Source: Salinivirga cyanobacteriivorans | GTDB lineage: Bacteria > Bacteroidota > Bacteroidia > Bacteroidales > Salinivirgaceae | Direction: 5' to 3' | Length of the DNA stretch: 64,000 nt | NCBI RefSeq assembly: GCF_001443605.1 | Contig: NZ_CP013118.1 | Coordinates: 3,281,501-3,345,500 of the forward strand | Part shown: piece by piece, positions 17,603 to 24,781 of the stretch | Numbering within the stretch: the first letter of the stretch is position 1 | Layout: each line of letters opens with the position of its first letter | Made by a program: the position numbers and the translations under genes | The notes under the pieces: generated by a model | Told to the model about the DNA's origin: nothing | The model's input: only the letters and a program-made list of their open reading frames with translations | Databases searched by the model: none

Positions 17603-17635
17603 AAAAAAAAGGCGTCCTCATATTTGGGACGCCTT
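17603..17635 (-). terminator. Attenuator terminator 2 of the aromatic operon
   Basis: On the minus strand a 9-bp stem (AAGGCGTCC, 17635-17627, with GGACGCCTT, 17617-17609), a 9-nt loop, and a T run of eight (A's at 17603-17610). It ends 22 nt before the aminotransferase start. Confidence 0.9.
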
Positions 17636-17670
17636 CTGAATTGTATACAAAATTTTGTACAACCACACAG

Positions 17671-17739
17671 CTATCCCGTTTGGTTACCGTAATAGTACCA
17701 ATAATAATATGCTACATGGTTGTTAATATCTTTGCTCAT
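17671..17739 (-). CDS. Aromatic operon leader peptide 2 (YYYWYYY)
   Basis: A 22-codon minus-strand ORF from ATG at 17739 to TAG at 17671. Residues 11-17 are YYYWYYY: six Tyr and one Trp in seven consecutive codons. It lies between the two terminators, like trp leader 2. GGGAT at its end can pair with GTCCC at the top of the terminator stem (5 bp, one wobble), and AACCA with TGGTT just downstream, so alternative folds exist, though weaker than for leader 1. Predicted role: sensing charged tRNA-Tyr. Confidence 0.78.
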   Translation of the reverse strand: MSKDINNHVAYYYWYYYGNQTG

Positions 17740-17750
17740 CTGCTTAAAAT

Positions 17751-17773
17751 AAAAAACCCCGCTTGTGGCGGGG
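17751..17773 (-). terminator. Attenuator terminator 1 of the aromatic operon
   Basis: On the minus strand CCCCGC (17773-17768), loop CACAA, GCGGGG (17762-17757), then six T. A strong GC stem in an AT-rich spacer. Its 5' arm CCCGCC (17772-17767) is also complementary to GGCGGG (17811-17806) just after the stop codon of leader 1, the classical antiterminator arrangement. Confidence 0.9.
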
Positions 17774-17811
17774 TGATAATTTTATTAAAATTTACACATA
17801 TCGGTCCCGCC

Positions 17812-17865
17812 TTATTTCGTGTTGAAATAATAAAATGACCAATAATATGTGTGTATGCTTTGCAT
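17812..17865 (-). CDS. Aromatic operon leader peptide 1 (YYWSFYYF)
   Basis: A 17-codon minus-strand ORF encoding MQSIHTYYWSFYYFNTK: four Tyr, two Phe and one Trp in eight consecutive codons. It begins 12 nt after the promoter -7 box. ATTGGTC in the Tyr-Trp-Ser codons (17843-17837) pairs with GACCGAT (17806-17800), segment 1:2. The overlapping GGCGGG (17811-17806) pairs with the terminator 5' arm, segment 2:3. The two pairings exclude each other, as in enteric trp and phe attenuators. It would sense Tyr and Phe supply together. Confidence 0.82.
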   Translation of the reverse strand: MQSIHTYYWSFYYFNTK

Positions 17866-17877
17866 AATCTTAAGTTT

Positions 17878-17907
17878 CAAAACTAAATATTTATTTTGAT
17901 AAAACAA
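17878..17907 (-). promoter_or_regulatory. Promoter of the aromatic operon (TTG-N19-TAGTTTTG)
   Basis: On the minus strand TTG (17907-17905) and TAGTTTTG (17885-17878) are exactly 19 bp apart. Box sequence and spacing are the same as at the trp promoter. Transcription would begin a few nucleotides before leader peptide 1. Confidence 0.75.
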
Positions 17908-17980
17908 ATAAAAAATGTCCCTTTAATCTAATTAGGTAATTATCACATCTTTTTACACCTTTGTGTTAAATAATTGTGAT

Positions 17981-18616
17981 ATGGAAATAAATATATTGGA
18001 ATGGATTGGTTATTTGGCGTCGATACTTGTGGCCATATCATTAATGCTTACATCAATTGTAAGGTTAAGGATTGTTAATCTCATAGGTTCAGGGACATTT
18101 GCAGTTTATGGTTTTTTGATTGGCTCATTGCCTGTAGGATTTATGAATCTATTTATTGTTTTTGTCAATATTTATTACCTCTATTTACTGCTTAATAGAA
18201 AAGAGTATTTTGAAACACTTGAGGTTAGCCCTGAAAATAAATACCTGGCAAGATATCTCAAGTTTCACGAAAACGAAATCGAGCGTTATTTTCCGGGATT
18301 TATATTTGATTCACAAAAACATTCTTTTTGCTTCTTTATTTTGCGTGATGCTCAGGTTGCCGGACTTTTCATTGCATATCCCGAAAATGACCATACCCTA
18401 CATGTGGTATTGGACTATGTAGGGCCGCGTTATCGCGACCTGAAAAACGGGTATTACATTTATAATAAATTTGTAAACTTCTTTAAAGAGCAGAATTTTA
18501 ATAATATTATTGCAGAGGCCAGGAGCAAACATCATTATAAATATTTGCAAAGATTAAATTTCAAACCGCTTCCTGATCAGGGAGAACAAGAATTATTGTT
18601 TGAGAAAGGAATATGA
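17981..18616 (+). CDS. Membrane protein, YgjV-like N-terminus with GNAT-like C-terminal part
   Basis: 211 residues from ATG 17981; an upstream GTG at 17963 is possible but less likely. Residues about 5-75 form three hydrophobic segments (WIGYLASILVAISLMLTS, LIGSGTFAVYGFLIGSL, GFMNLFIVFVNIYYLYLLL), as in YgjV-type inner membrane proteins. Residues 85-211 are soluble, with FFILRDAQVAGLFIA, LDYVGPRYRDLKNG and YLQRLNFKPL, resembling an acetyltransferase-like fold. Function unknown. It is divergent from the aromatic operon, sharing the spacer that holds that operon's leader region, and not obviously linked to the arg genes behind it. Confidence 0.7.
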   Translation: MEINILEWIGYLASILVAISLMLTSIVRLRIVNLIGSGTFAVYGFLIGSLPVGFMNLFIVFVNIYYLYLLLNRKEYFETLEVSPENKYLARYLKFHENEIERYFPGFIFDSQKHSFCFFILRDAQVAGLFIAYPENDHTLHVVLDYVGPRYRDLKNGYYIYNKFVNFFKEQNFNNIIAEARSKHHYKYLQRLNFKPLPDQGEQELLFEKGI

Positions 18617-18724
18617 CGGTAGGTGCTTATTATTTAGTGGCTTTTAAGGCAGGGATTTACCGCTAAGGACCGTGAAGCCTGCTTTCAGAAAACTTTTTTT
18701 GAACAATATAATTGAACAAATCGT

Positions 18725-18741
18725 TTTCATACTGTATGAAA
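18725..18741. promoter_or_regulatory. Perfect 17-bp palindrome before the arg operon
   Basis: TTTCATAC-T-GTATGAAA is an exact 8+8 inverted repeat with one central base, 116 bp upstream of argB. Size and symmetry fit a dimeric repressor operator, and an arginine-responsive regulator is the obvious guess from position. It does not match the classical ARG box closely, so the regulator is unassigned. The rest of 18617-18856 shows no gene. Confidence 0.45.
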
Positions 18742-18856
18742 CACATTTCAGAGATCATAACATACGAGTATTGTCCATTATGACAGGCATGTGCTACTAT
18801 CACTTAATCTTGTTTGTCATCATTAAAATGTTATTTATTAACTAAATAATTTACTT

Positions 18857-19696
18857 ATGGAACTCGAAGATCCCGAGTCGAAACCTATACTTTTATTTAA
18901 GTATGGCGGTAACGCCATGAGCGATGACCGCCTGAAAAAAGAAATTTTAAAAAGCATTGGCGCTCTTCATGCACAGGGCTTTAATGTTGTAATTGTGCAT
19001 GGAGGCGGCCCTTTTATTAAAAAAGCACTTAACGAAGCTAAAATTGAATCAGAATTTATCGACGGACAGCGCAAAACCACAGCTGAAGCCTTTGAATACG
19101 TAGAAATGACCCTCAAAGGCAAAGTAAACAGTAATTTAGTCAGTCTGTTGAATGGCCTGGGGCATAAGGCCGTCGGTCTCTCAGGGCAGGATGGCCAAAT
19201 TGTGATTGCATCCAAACGACAACATGAGACCCTAATCGATGGTGAAAGGAAAGCCGTTGATCTTGGTCAGGTTGGAGATGTAGCCAGGGTAAATCCCGGG
19301 TTAATTCATTTACTGCTGGAAAATAATTTTATCCCGGTTATATCCTGCACGGCAGCTGATGAGACAGGAGTAGGTTATAATGTTAACGGAGATATGTTTG
19401 CCGGCCATTTAGCCGGAGCCCTTAAAGCTGATGAGTACGTTGTGCTTACTGATGTAGATGGCCTTATGAAAGATAAAGATGACCCATCTACACTTATTAA
19501 TACTATTCAGCTGAATGATCTCAAAATGCTTGTTGATGATGGTACCATTCAGGGAGGCATGATTCCAAAAATCGAATCGTGTGAAATTGCTTTGAATAAA
19601 GGCACCAAATCAGCGCGCATTATTAATGGCACCAAACCCGGACAATTACAAAAAATTGCCGGAGATTCTACAATTGGTACGAATATTAAAAAATAA
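18857..19696 (+). CDS. argB: Acetylglutamate kinase
   Basis: 279 residues, amino acid kinase fold. Phosphorylates N-acetylglutamate in arginine synthesis. The opening FKYGGNAMSD (near residue 15) carries the catalytic lysine; then VIVHGGGPFIKKAL, AVGLSGQDGQIV, the VGYNVNGDMFAGHLAGALKADEYVVLTDVDGLM region, and IQGGMIPKIESCEIAL near the C-terminus. It lacks the N-terminal helix of arginine-sensitive hexameric kinases, so it is probably not the feedback-controlled step. First gene of argB-D-C-J; argD follows after 8 bp. Confidence 0.95.
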   Translation: MELEDPESKPILLFKYGGNAMSDDRLKKEILKSIGALHAQGFNVVIVHGGGPFIKKALNEAKIESEFIDGQRKTTAEAFEYVEMTLKGKVNSNLVSLLNGLGHKAVGLSGQDGQIVIASKRQHETLIDGERKAVDLGQVGDVARVNPGLIHLLLENNFIPVISCTAADETGVGYNVNGDMFAGHLAGALKADEYVVLTDVDGLMKDKDDPSTLINTIQLNDLKMLVDDGTIQGGMIPKIESCEIALNKGTKSARIINGTKPGQLQKIAGDSTIGTNIKK

Positions 19697-19704
19697 GTTT
19701 AATC

Positions 19705-20898
19705 ATGACAACTAAAACGAATCAATTCTATCACGAACTTGATCAACAACACTATTTACAAACTTTTAAGCGATATCCGGTTACCCTCGAAAGGGGACAG
19801 GGCGCTCGCGTGTGGGATGTGGAAGATAATGAGTATATCGACGCTTTAGGAGGAATTGCAGTAAACAGCCTTGGTCATAACCATCCCGCTCTTGTAAAGG
19901 CAATTCAGGAGCAGGCTTCCAAATTAATTCATATCTCTAATTTTTATTTGAGCGAGCCTCAAGTAAAATTATCTGAGAAACTAACCACACTTTCTGGGCT
20001 CGACCGTGTATTTTTTTCTAACAGCGGGGCGGAGTCAGTTGAAGGTGCCATAAAAATTGCCAGGAAATATGCCCACAGCAAGGGTAAAGGAGGAGAAATT
20101 ATTTCATTTGAAGGCTCTTTTCATGGCCGGACATTGGCTACAATTGCTACAGGAAAGGCACAAATGCAAAAAGGCTTTGAACCTATTCCTGCAGGATTTC
20201 ATCAAATACCTGCTGGAGATATGAAAAAGCTCAGGGAGACTGCTTCAAATCTTACAGCCGCTATAATTATTGAACCTATCCAGGGCGAGGGTGGTATAAA
20301 TGTAGCAGATGTTGATTTTATGCATGACTTGCGGGAGTTTTGCAATGAGCACGATATTGTGCTCATCTTCGATGAAATACAGTGTGGAATTGCCCGAACA
20401 GGTAAAATGTTAGCTTGGGAACACTACGGAGTGAAACCAGACATCATTACCCTGGCAAAAGGCCTTGGAGGGGGCGTTCCTATAGGAGCCATACTATCTA
20501 ACCAAAGAGTCAGCGATGCAATTGATTTTGGCGACCACGGAACAACTTTTGGTGGCAACCCACTCTCAACTGCAGCAGCATTAGCAACGCTTGAAACAAT
20601 TGAACAAGATAATCTGGTTCAGGAAGCACATGAAAAAGGAGCATGGCTGGTAGAACGTATTCAGGCACTGAATGAAATTTCTATTAAAGAGATCAGGGGA
20701 AAAGGCTTAATGATTGGAATTGAGTTCAATTTTGAGACCAAACCGCTGGTAGCCAAAATGCTCGAACACGGTGTTTTAGCTAACGCCACTGCAGGCAACG
20801 TTTTAAGGCTTGTGCCCCCGCTTGTAATTACTTACGACGAGATGAAAAAAGTTGTTGAAGTTATTAAGCAATCATTAAAAGAAATTAACCATGACTAA
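19705..20898 (+). CDS. argD: Acetylornithine aminotransferase
   Basis: 397 residues, class III PLP aminotransferase. Lys252 in TLAKGLGGGVPIGA binds PLP; FFSNSGAESVEGAIKIARKY, GSFHGRT, EPIQGEGGI and LIFDEIQCGIARTG are the family landmarks. Converts N-acetylglutamate semialdehyde to N-acetylornithine. It may also serve lysine synthesis as DapC, as enteric ArgD does. The stop overlaps the argC start by 8 bp, suggesting coupling. The gene order argB-D-C is not the usual C-J-B-D, but all core steps are present. Confidence 0.93.
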   Translation: MTTKTNQFYHELDQQHYLQTFKRYPVTLERGQGARVWDVEDNEYIDALGGIAVNSLGHNHPALVKAIQEQASKLIHISNFYLSEPQVKLSEKLTTLSGLDRVFFSNSGAESVEGAIKIARKYAHSKGKGGEIISFEGSFHGRTLATIATGKAQMQKGFEPIPAGFHQIPAGDMKKLRETASNLTAAIIIEPIQGEGGINVADVDFMHDLREFCNEHDIVLIFDEIQCGIARTGKMLAWEHYGVKPDIITLAKGLGGGVPIGAILSNQRVSDAIDFGDHGTTFGGNPLSTAAALATLETIEQDNLVQEAHEKGAWLVERIQALNEISIKEIRGKGLMIGIEFNFETKPLVAKMLEHGVLANATAGNVLRLVPPLVITYDEMKKVVEVIKQSLKEINHD

Positions 20899-21928
20899 AA
20901 AGAAAGTTGCCATAATTGGCGCTACAGGATATACCGGATCAGAATTGGTAAGAATTCTTGTAAATCATCCGGAAGTAGAAATTACCATGATCACTTCTGA
21001 AACCTATGCCGGTAAAAACATAACCGATGTGCACCCGTTTTTACAGGGTATTGCAGATTTTAAACTTCATTCGGTCGAGGATATTGATGACGCCAATGCC
21101 GATCTTGTATTTCTTGCATTGCCACATGGCGTATCAATGGATTTTGTGAAACGGTTTCAGAATAAACCATTTAAGATTGTTGACCTTTCAGGTGACTTCA
21201 GATTGCAAACACCTGAAGTTTATGAAGAATGGTATCAGAAAGCACACTCGTTTTCACAAGGCTTTTCATTGGCTAAATTTGGATTGCCGGAATTGTTTTC
21301 AGAGGAAATTAAGCAGAGTAATCTGGTAGCCAATCCCGGTTGCTTTCCCACAGGAGCAATTCTTGGAGCTGCACCTTTATTAGTAGGCGACTACATTGAA
21401 GCTTCACCTTTAATAGTCGACTCAAAAACCGGGGTGACCGGGGCCGGAATTAAATCAAAACCTGTGAATTTGTATTCTAATGTGAATGACAATTTTAAAG
21501 CCTATGGATTAAAAAAGCACAGACATACCATTGAAATTCAGGAAGTATTGGGTGCTGCAGCCGGAAATGATATTGCCGTGCAGTTTACACCACACCTTTT
21601 GCCTATAGATCGTGGAATTTTATCCACCATCTATGCAAAACCTAAAAAGTCAATTACAGATAATGATTTGCAGGAGATTTACAGTAAGTTTTATGCTGCC
21701 AAACCTTTCGTTAGATTGCGAAACCAGGTGCCCGCAACAAAAGATGTAAGGGGTAGTAACTTTTGCGATATTTACACAACATATGATGATCGCACCGGAA
21801 TGATTATAGTGATAAGTGCGATCGATAACCTCGTGAAAGGCGCAGCAGGCCAGGCCGTGCACAATATGAACCTTATGTTGGGTCTGGATGAGAGCGCAGG
21901 TCTGAATTTAGTGCCTGTACAACCATAA
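20891..21928 (+). CDS. argC: N-acetyl-gamma-glutamyl-phosphate reductase
   Basis: 345 residues. The N-terminal GATGYTGSELVRIL (residues 10-23) binds NADPH, and the active-site Cys151 is in VANPGCFPTGAILG. HRHTIEIQEVLG and FTPHLLPIDRGILSTIY are conserved substrate-domain segments. It reduces N-acetylglutamyl phosphate to the semialdehyde used by ArgD. Standard length. argJ starts 46 bp downstream. Confidence 0.96.
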   Translation: MTKKKVAIIGATGYTGSELVRILVNHPEVEITMITSETYAGKNITDVHPFLQGIADFKLHSVEDIDDANADLVFLALPHGVSMDFVKRFQNKPFKIVDLSGDFRLQTPEVYEEWYQKAHSFSQGFSLAKFGLPELFSEEIKQSNLVANPGCFPTGAILGAAPLLVGDYIEASPLIVDSKTGVTGAGIKSKPVNLYSNVNDNFKAYGLKKHRHTIEIQEVLGAAAGNDIAVQFTPHLLPIDRGILSTIYAKPKKSITDNDLQEIYSKFYAAKPFVRLRNQVPATKDVRGSNFCDIYTTYDDRTGMIIVISAIDNLVKGAAGQAVHNMNLMLGLDESAGLNLVPVQP

Positions 21929-21974
21929 TTACAATTGAATCAAAATATAAAATTACCAATCAAAAAATTACACC

Positions 21975-23192
21975 ATGGAAATGATTAAGAATTTAACCAA
22001 TGTCAGAGGAATAAAATGCTGGGGTGCGCACACGGGAATTAAATCTTTGCGTCGTGACCTGGCCATGATCTATTCGGATGTACCGGCCAGTGCGGCAGGT
22101 GTATTTACACAAAACAAGGTAACAGCAGCACCTGTAGATCTTACTAAAAAACATATTGCTGACGGCAAAGCGCAGGCTATTGTAATTAATGCCGGTAATG
22201 CCAACGCAGCTACTGGCGAACAAGGTCGGCTGGGCGCTGAAGCTATGGCTGAAGCCATGGCCGAGGAGTTGAAAATTGACAGGGAACTCGTGCTTGTTTC
22301 CTCTACCGGGCTTATTGGCGAACCTTTCCCAACAGAAGATATCGTAAAAGGAATACGTGAGAATGTGAGTAAACTTACCACCAAATCCAATGCCGGATCA
22401 TTTACCGCTAATGCAATTCTCACCACAGACACCTATGCAAAAGAGGGTTTTGTGGAGTTTGGTGTCGATGGTTATGAAGTGAACATGGGCGGAATTGCCA
22501 AGGGATCAGGAATGATTCACCCCAACATGGCTACAATGCTGGCTTTTATCGTAACCGATGTGGCAATAGAACCCAAATTATTGCAAAAAACGGTGGAAGA
22601 AGCAGCTGATAAATCATTTAACATGATTACCGTTGATGGAGATACCTCCACAAACGATATGGTGCTTGTGATGGCCAATGGCAAAGCACATAATGATATG
22701 CTAAAAACCAAAAAAGATCCGGGGTATTCAGATTTTAAAAAGAATTTGGAAGAAATGATGATTCACCTGGCCAAACAAATTGTGTCAGATGGCGAAGGTG
22801 CATCTAAGTTTATTGAGTATGAAGTTGTGAATGCTTCCAAGGTTGATGAAGCCAGAACTTTGATACGCGAAATTTCAGATTCAACACTTGTGAAAGCCGC
22901 CATGTTTGGTCGCGATCCCAATTGGGGCCGAATTATTGGAGCAGCAGGAAATGCAGGGATCCCCTTCGATTACCAAAAAGTAGATTTATACCTCGGTAGC
23001 GACGAGAAAATTGTGAAAGTAATTGAACAGGGCGTACCACAAGAATTTGATCGTAACATGATGAAAAAGTTGCTGCGCGAATCGCATTTACATATTAAGT
23101 TGGACCTGCATCAGGGCAAATCGGCAGCCAAGGGCTGGGGTACCGATCTCACGACCGATTATGTAATGTTTAATTCTGTTTATACGACATAG
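21975..23192 (+). CDS. argJ: Bifunctional ornithine acetyltransferase / N-acetylglutamate synthase
   Basis: 405 residues. ArgJ precursors self-cleave before a threonine, here Thr187 in KGSGMIHPNMATML; the new N-terminal Thr is the acetyl-transfer nucleophile. INAGNANAATG and the C-terminal FGRDPNWGRIIGAAGNAG are canonical. It recycles the acetyl group from N-acetylornithine to glutamate, making the pathway cyclic. Whether it also accepts acetyl-CoA cannot be read from sequence. With argB, argD and argC this gives the route from glutamate to ornithine; argF, argG and argH are not in the window. Confidence 0.95.
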   Translation: MEMIKNLTNVRGIKCWGAHTGIKSLRRDLAMIYSDVPASAAGVFTQNKVTAAPVDLTKKHIADGKAQAIVINAGNANAATGEQGRLGAEAMAEAMAEELKIDRELVLVSSTGLIGEPFPTEDIVKGIRENVSKLTTKSNAGSFTANAILTTDTYAKEGFVEFGVDGYEVNMGGIAKGSGMIHPNMATMLAFIVTDVAIEPKLLQKTVEEAADKSFNMITVDGDTSTNDMVLVMANGKAHNDMLKTKKDPGYSDFKKNLEEMMIHLAKQIVSDGEGASKFIEYEVVNASKVDEARTLIREISDSTLVKAAMFGRDPNWGRIIGAAGNAGIPFDYQKVDLYLGSDEKIVKVIEQGVPQEFDRNMMKKLLRESHLHIKLDLHQGKSAAKGWGTDLTTDYVMFNSVYTT

Positions 23193-23233
23193 AAATTGTT
23201 GTTTATTGATACATTATTTTGAGCAGGTTTGCC

Positions 23234-23241
23234 TACTTTTG
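23234..23241 (+). promoter_or_regulatory. -7 promoter box of the HAD gene
   Basis: TACTTTTG fits TAnnTTTG and lies 42 bp before the ATG at 23283. No TTG at the exact 19-bp spacing was found, so only the -7 element is supported. Confidence 0.4.
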
Positions 23242-23282
23242 CAGCCTGCTCATTTTTTAAGAATTTAACTTTAACTACTAAT

Positions 23283-23864
23283 ATGGATCAGGGAATTTGT
23301 AACGGACCACGCGGATTTATTTTTGATTTAGACGGAACACTGGCCAATAGCATGCCGGTGCATCTTGCCGCATGGCAGGCGGTTGGGGAACAGTATGGCT
23401 TTGAATACACGGAAGAAGATTTAAACCGATATGCCGGAATGTCGGGGGGGGAGATTGTTCGGATTATTAACGAAAAGCAAAACCTTGAATTAGACCCTGA
23501 TGAAATAACCAACCAAAAAGAGGCCCGTTTTCTTGAAAATATTCATAAAGTTGAACCGATTAGGCCAGTAATGCGATTGCTTGCCCGGTATGCTAACCAG
23601 GTACCTGTATCTGTCGGAACAGGAAGTTTTCGCAGGGTAGCCCTGCAGATTTTGGAGGCAATAGGCCTGTCTGACAGTGTTGAGCTGCTAGTAACGGCCG
23701 ATGATGTGGATAAGCATAAACCCGATCCCGATACCTTCCTGAAATGTGCCGAACTTATGAATGTCAGTCCCGAAGAGTGCCTTGTTTTCGAAGATGCTGA
23801 ACTTGGTTTTCAGGCCGCAAAAAATGCTGGCATGCAATATATCGATGTCCGCAAGTTTTATTAA
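23283..23864 (+). CDS. HAD-superfamily phosphatase, YqaB-like
   Basis: 193 residues from ATG 23283, chosen over an in-frame TTG at 23229 that lies on the likely promoter. Motif I FIFDLDGTLANS carries the nucleophile Asp near residue 16, motif II is SVGTGS, and motif III/IV KHKPDPDTFL … VFEDAELGFQAAKNAG. The cap-domain pattern and VFEDA.LG.QAA resemble YqaB fructose-1-phosphatase and beta-phosphoglucomutase. A beta-phosphoglucomutase role would complement the distant GH65 maltose phosphorylase, but nothing in the sequence selects it over YqaB. Probably its own transcription unit. Confidence 0.8.
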   Translation: MDQGICNGPRGFIFDLDGTLANSMPVHLAAWQAVGEQYGFEYTEEDLNRYAGMSGGEIVRIINEKQNLELDPDEITNQKEARFLENIHKVEPIRPVMRLLARYANQVPVSVGTGSFRRVALQILEAIGLSDSVELLVTADDVDKHKPDPDTFLKCAELMNVSPEECLVFEDAELGFQAAKNAGMQYIDVRKFY

Positions 23865-24067
23865 TAACCAGACTCTTTGTTTGCAGGGAGAGCCATTTCG
23901 AATCCCTCAGCTCATCCCACAAGCCACTCAATGGCCATTCGGGAAGTGACAATTATTTACTGTGTATCTTTGAGTATTACCAGAGTTTGTCGAGTTGCAT
24001 TGTGGGTTTGCATATGTGAATCGGAACGAACAAGCAAACATCTTATTTTTAGTCATTTGAGGATATA
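23865..24067. other. Intergenic region without a recognised gene
   Basis: No ORF with family signals, no tRNA-like fold and no clear terminator were seen here. The stretch separates the HAD gene from the tetR regulatory sites. Confidence 0.5.
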
Positions 24068-24159
24068 TTAACCAAATGGTTAAATTTTTTAGTTAAATTA
24101 TTTGGTCGTTTGCGAAACCTTTTATTCATTTGTAACGTTGAATTTAACCAAATAGTTAA
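24068..24159. promoter_or_regulatory. Two operator-like palindromes flanking the tetR promoter
   Basis: TTAACCAAATGGTTAA at 24068-24083 is a 7+7 inverted repeat with a 2-bp centre, and TTAACCAAATAGTTAA at 24144-24159 is the same with one mismatch. A related half-site motif (GTTAAATTATTTGGT, from 24092) lies between. TTG (24102-24104) and TTCATTTG (24125-24132) between the palindromes, 20 bp apart, make a plausible promoter with one mismatch. The arrangement suggests autorepression by the TetR protein encoded next. Confidence 0.65.
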
Positions 24160-24172
24160 ACCAAATAGTAAA

Positions 24173-24769
24173 ATGACAGAGCAGCAAACAGAACAAAAAA
24201 TATTGAATGCAGCACGGAAGCTTTTTATGCAAAAGGGTATGGGAGCCACACGTATGCAGGAAATTGCAGATGAGGCAGGAATTAATAAGGCTTTGCTTCA
24301 TTATTATTTCCGTAGCAAACAAAAATTGTTCGAGCATACTTTTAAAGAAGCTTTCGGACATCTTCAACCAAGGTTGCAGGTACTCACAAATCAGGATCTT
24401 CCGCTCGAAAAACGTATTCGGCTATTCATCAGCGAGTATCTTGATGTAATTGAAAAGAATCGTTTTTTGCCTTTGTTTATCATGCAGGAGATTCAGCGCG
24501 ATCCGGGTAATTTATACGCCATGATGACCTCCTCAGGATTCGATCCCCGGAAGTTGCTCCCAATTTTCGCTCAGGCAATTGGAAAAACCGAGGAGGAGGC
24601 TTTTGAATTAATTTTGAATACTATTTCTCTCGTCGTATTTCCCTATGTAGGTCAGCCTTTGATTACACATGTTTTTTTTCATGGAGACCAAAAGGCATAT
24701 GAAAATTTACTCGAAGGCAGGAAAGAGCGAATAGCCGATCTGATAATCAAGACACTTAAGAACCAGTAA
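24173..24769 (+). CDS. TetR/AcrR-family transcriptional regulator
   Basis: 198 residues from ATG 24173; the in-frame start at 24110 would run through the operator and is rejected. Residues 5-52 form the TetR helix-turn-helix (ILNAARKLFMQKG … RMQEIADEAGINKALLHYYFRSKQKLFEHTF). The ligand-binding half is helical, with ERIADLIIKTLK-type ending. Likely repressor of itself and of the efflux genes that follow 12 bp downstream, released by the exported compound. The ligand is unknown. Similar TetR-TolC-HlyD-ABC sets (YbhFSR-like) occur in Bacteroidota and enterics. Confidence 0.9.
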   Translation: MTEQQTEQKILNAARKLFMQKGMGATRMQEIADEAGINKALLHYYFRSKQKLFEHTFKEAFGHLQPRLQVLTNQDLPLEKRIRLFISEYLDVIEKNRFLPLFIMQEIQRDPGNLYAMMTSSGFDPRKLLPIFAQAIGKTEEEAFELILNTISLVVFPYVGQPLITHVFFHGDQKAYENLLEGRKERIADLIIKTLKNQ

Positions 24770-24781
24770 AATCGCACCGTT

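Noticed and set aside
18617-18856. Arginine leader peptide before argB
   Set aside because: No short ORF rich in Arg codons and no terminator directly before argB; only the palindrome stands out.
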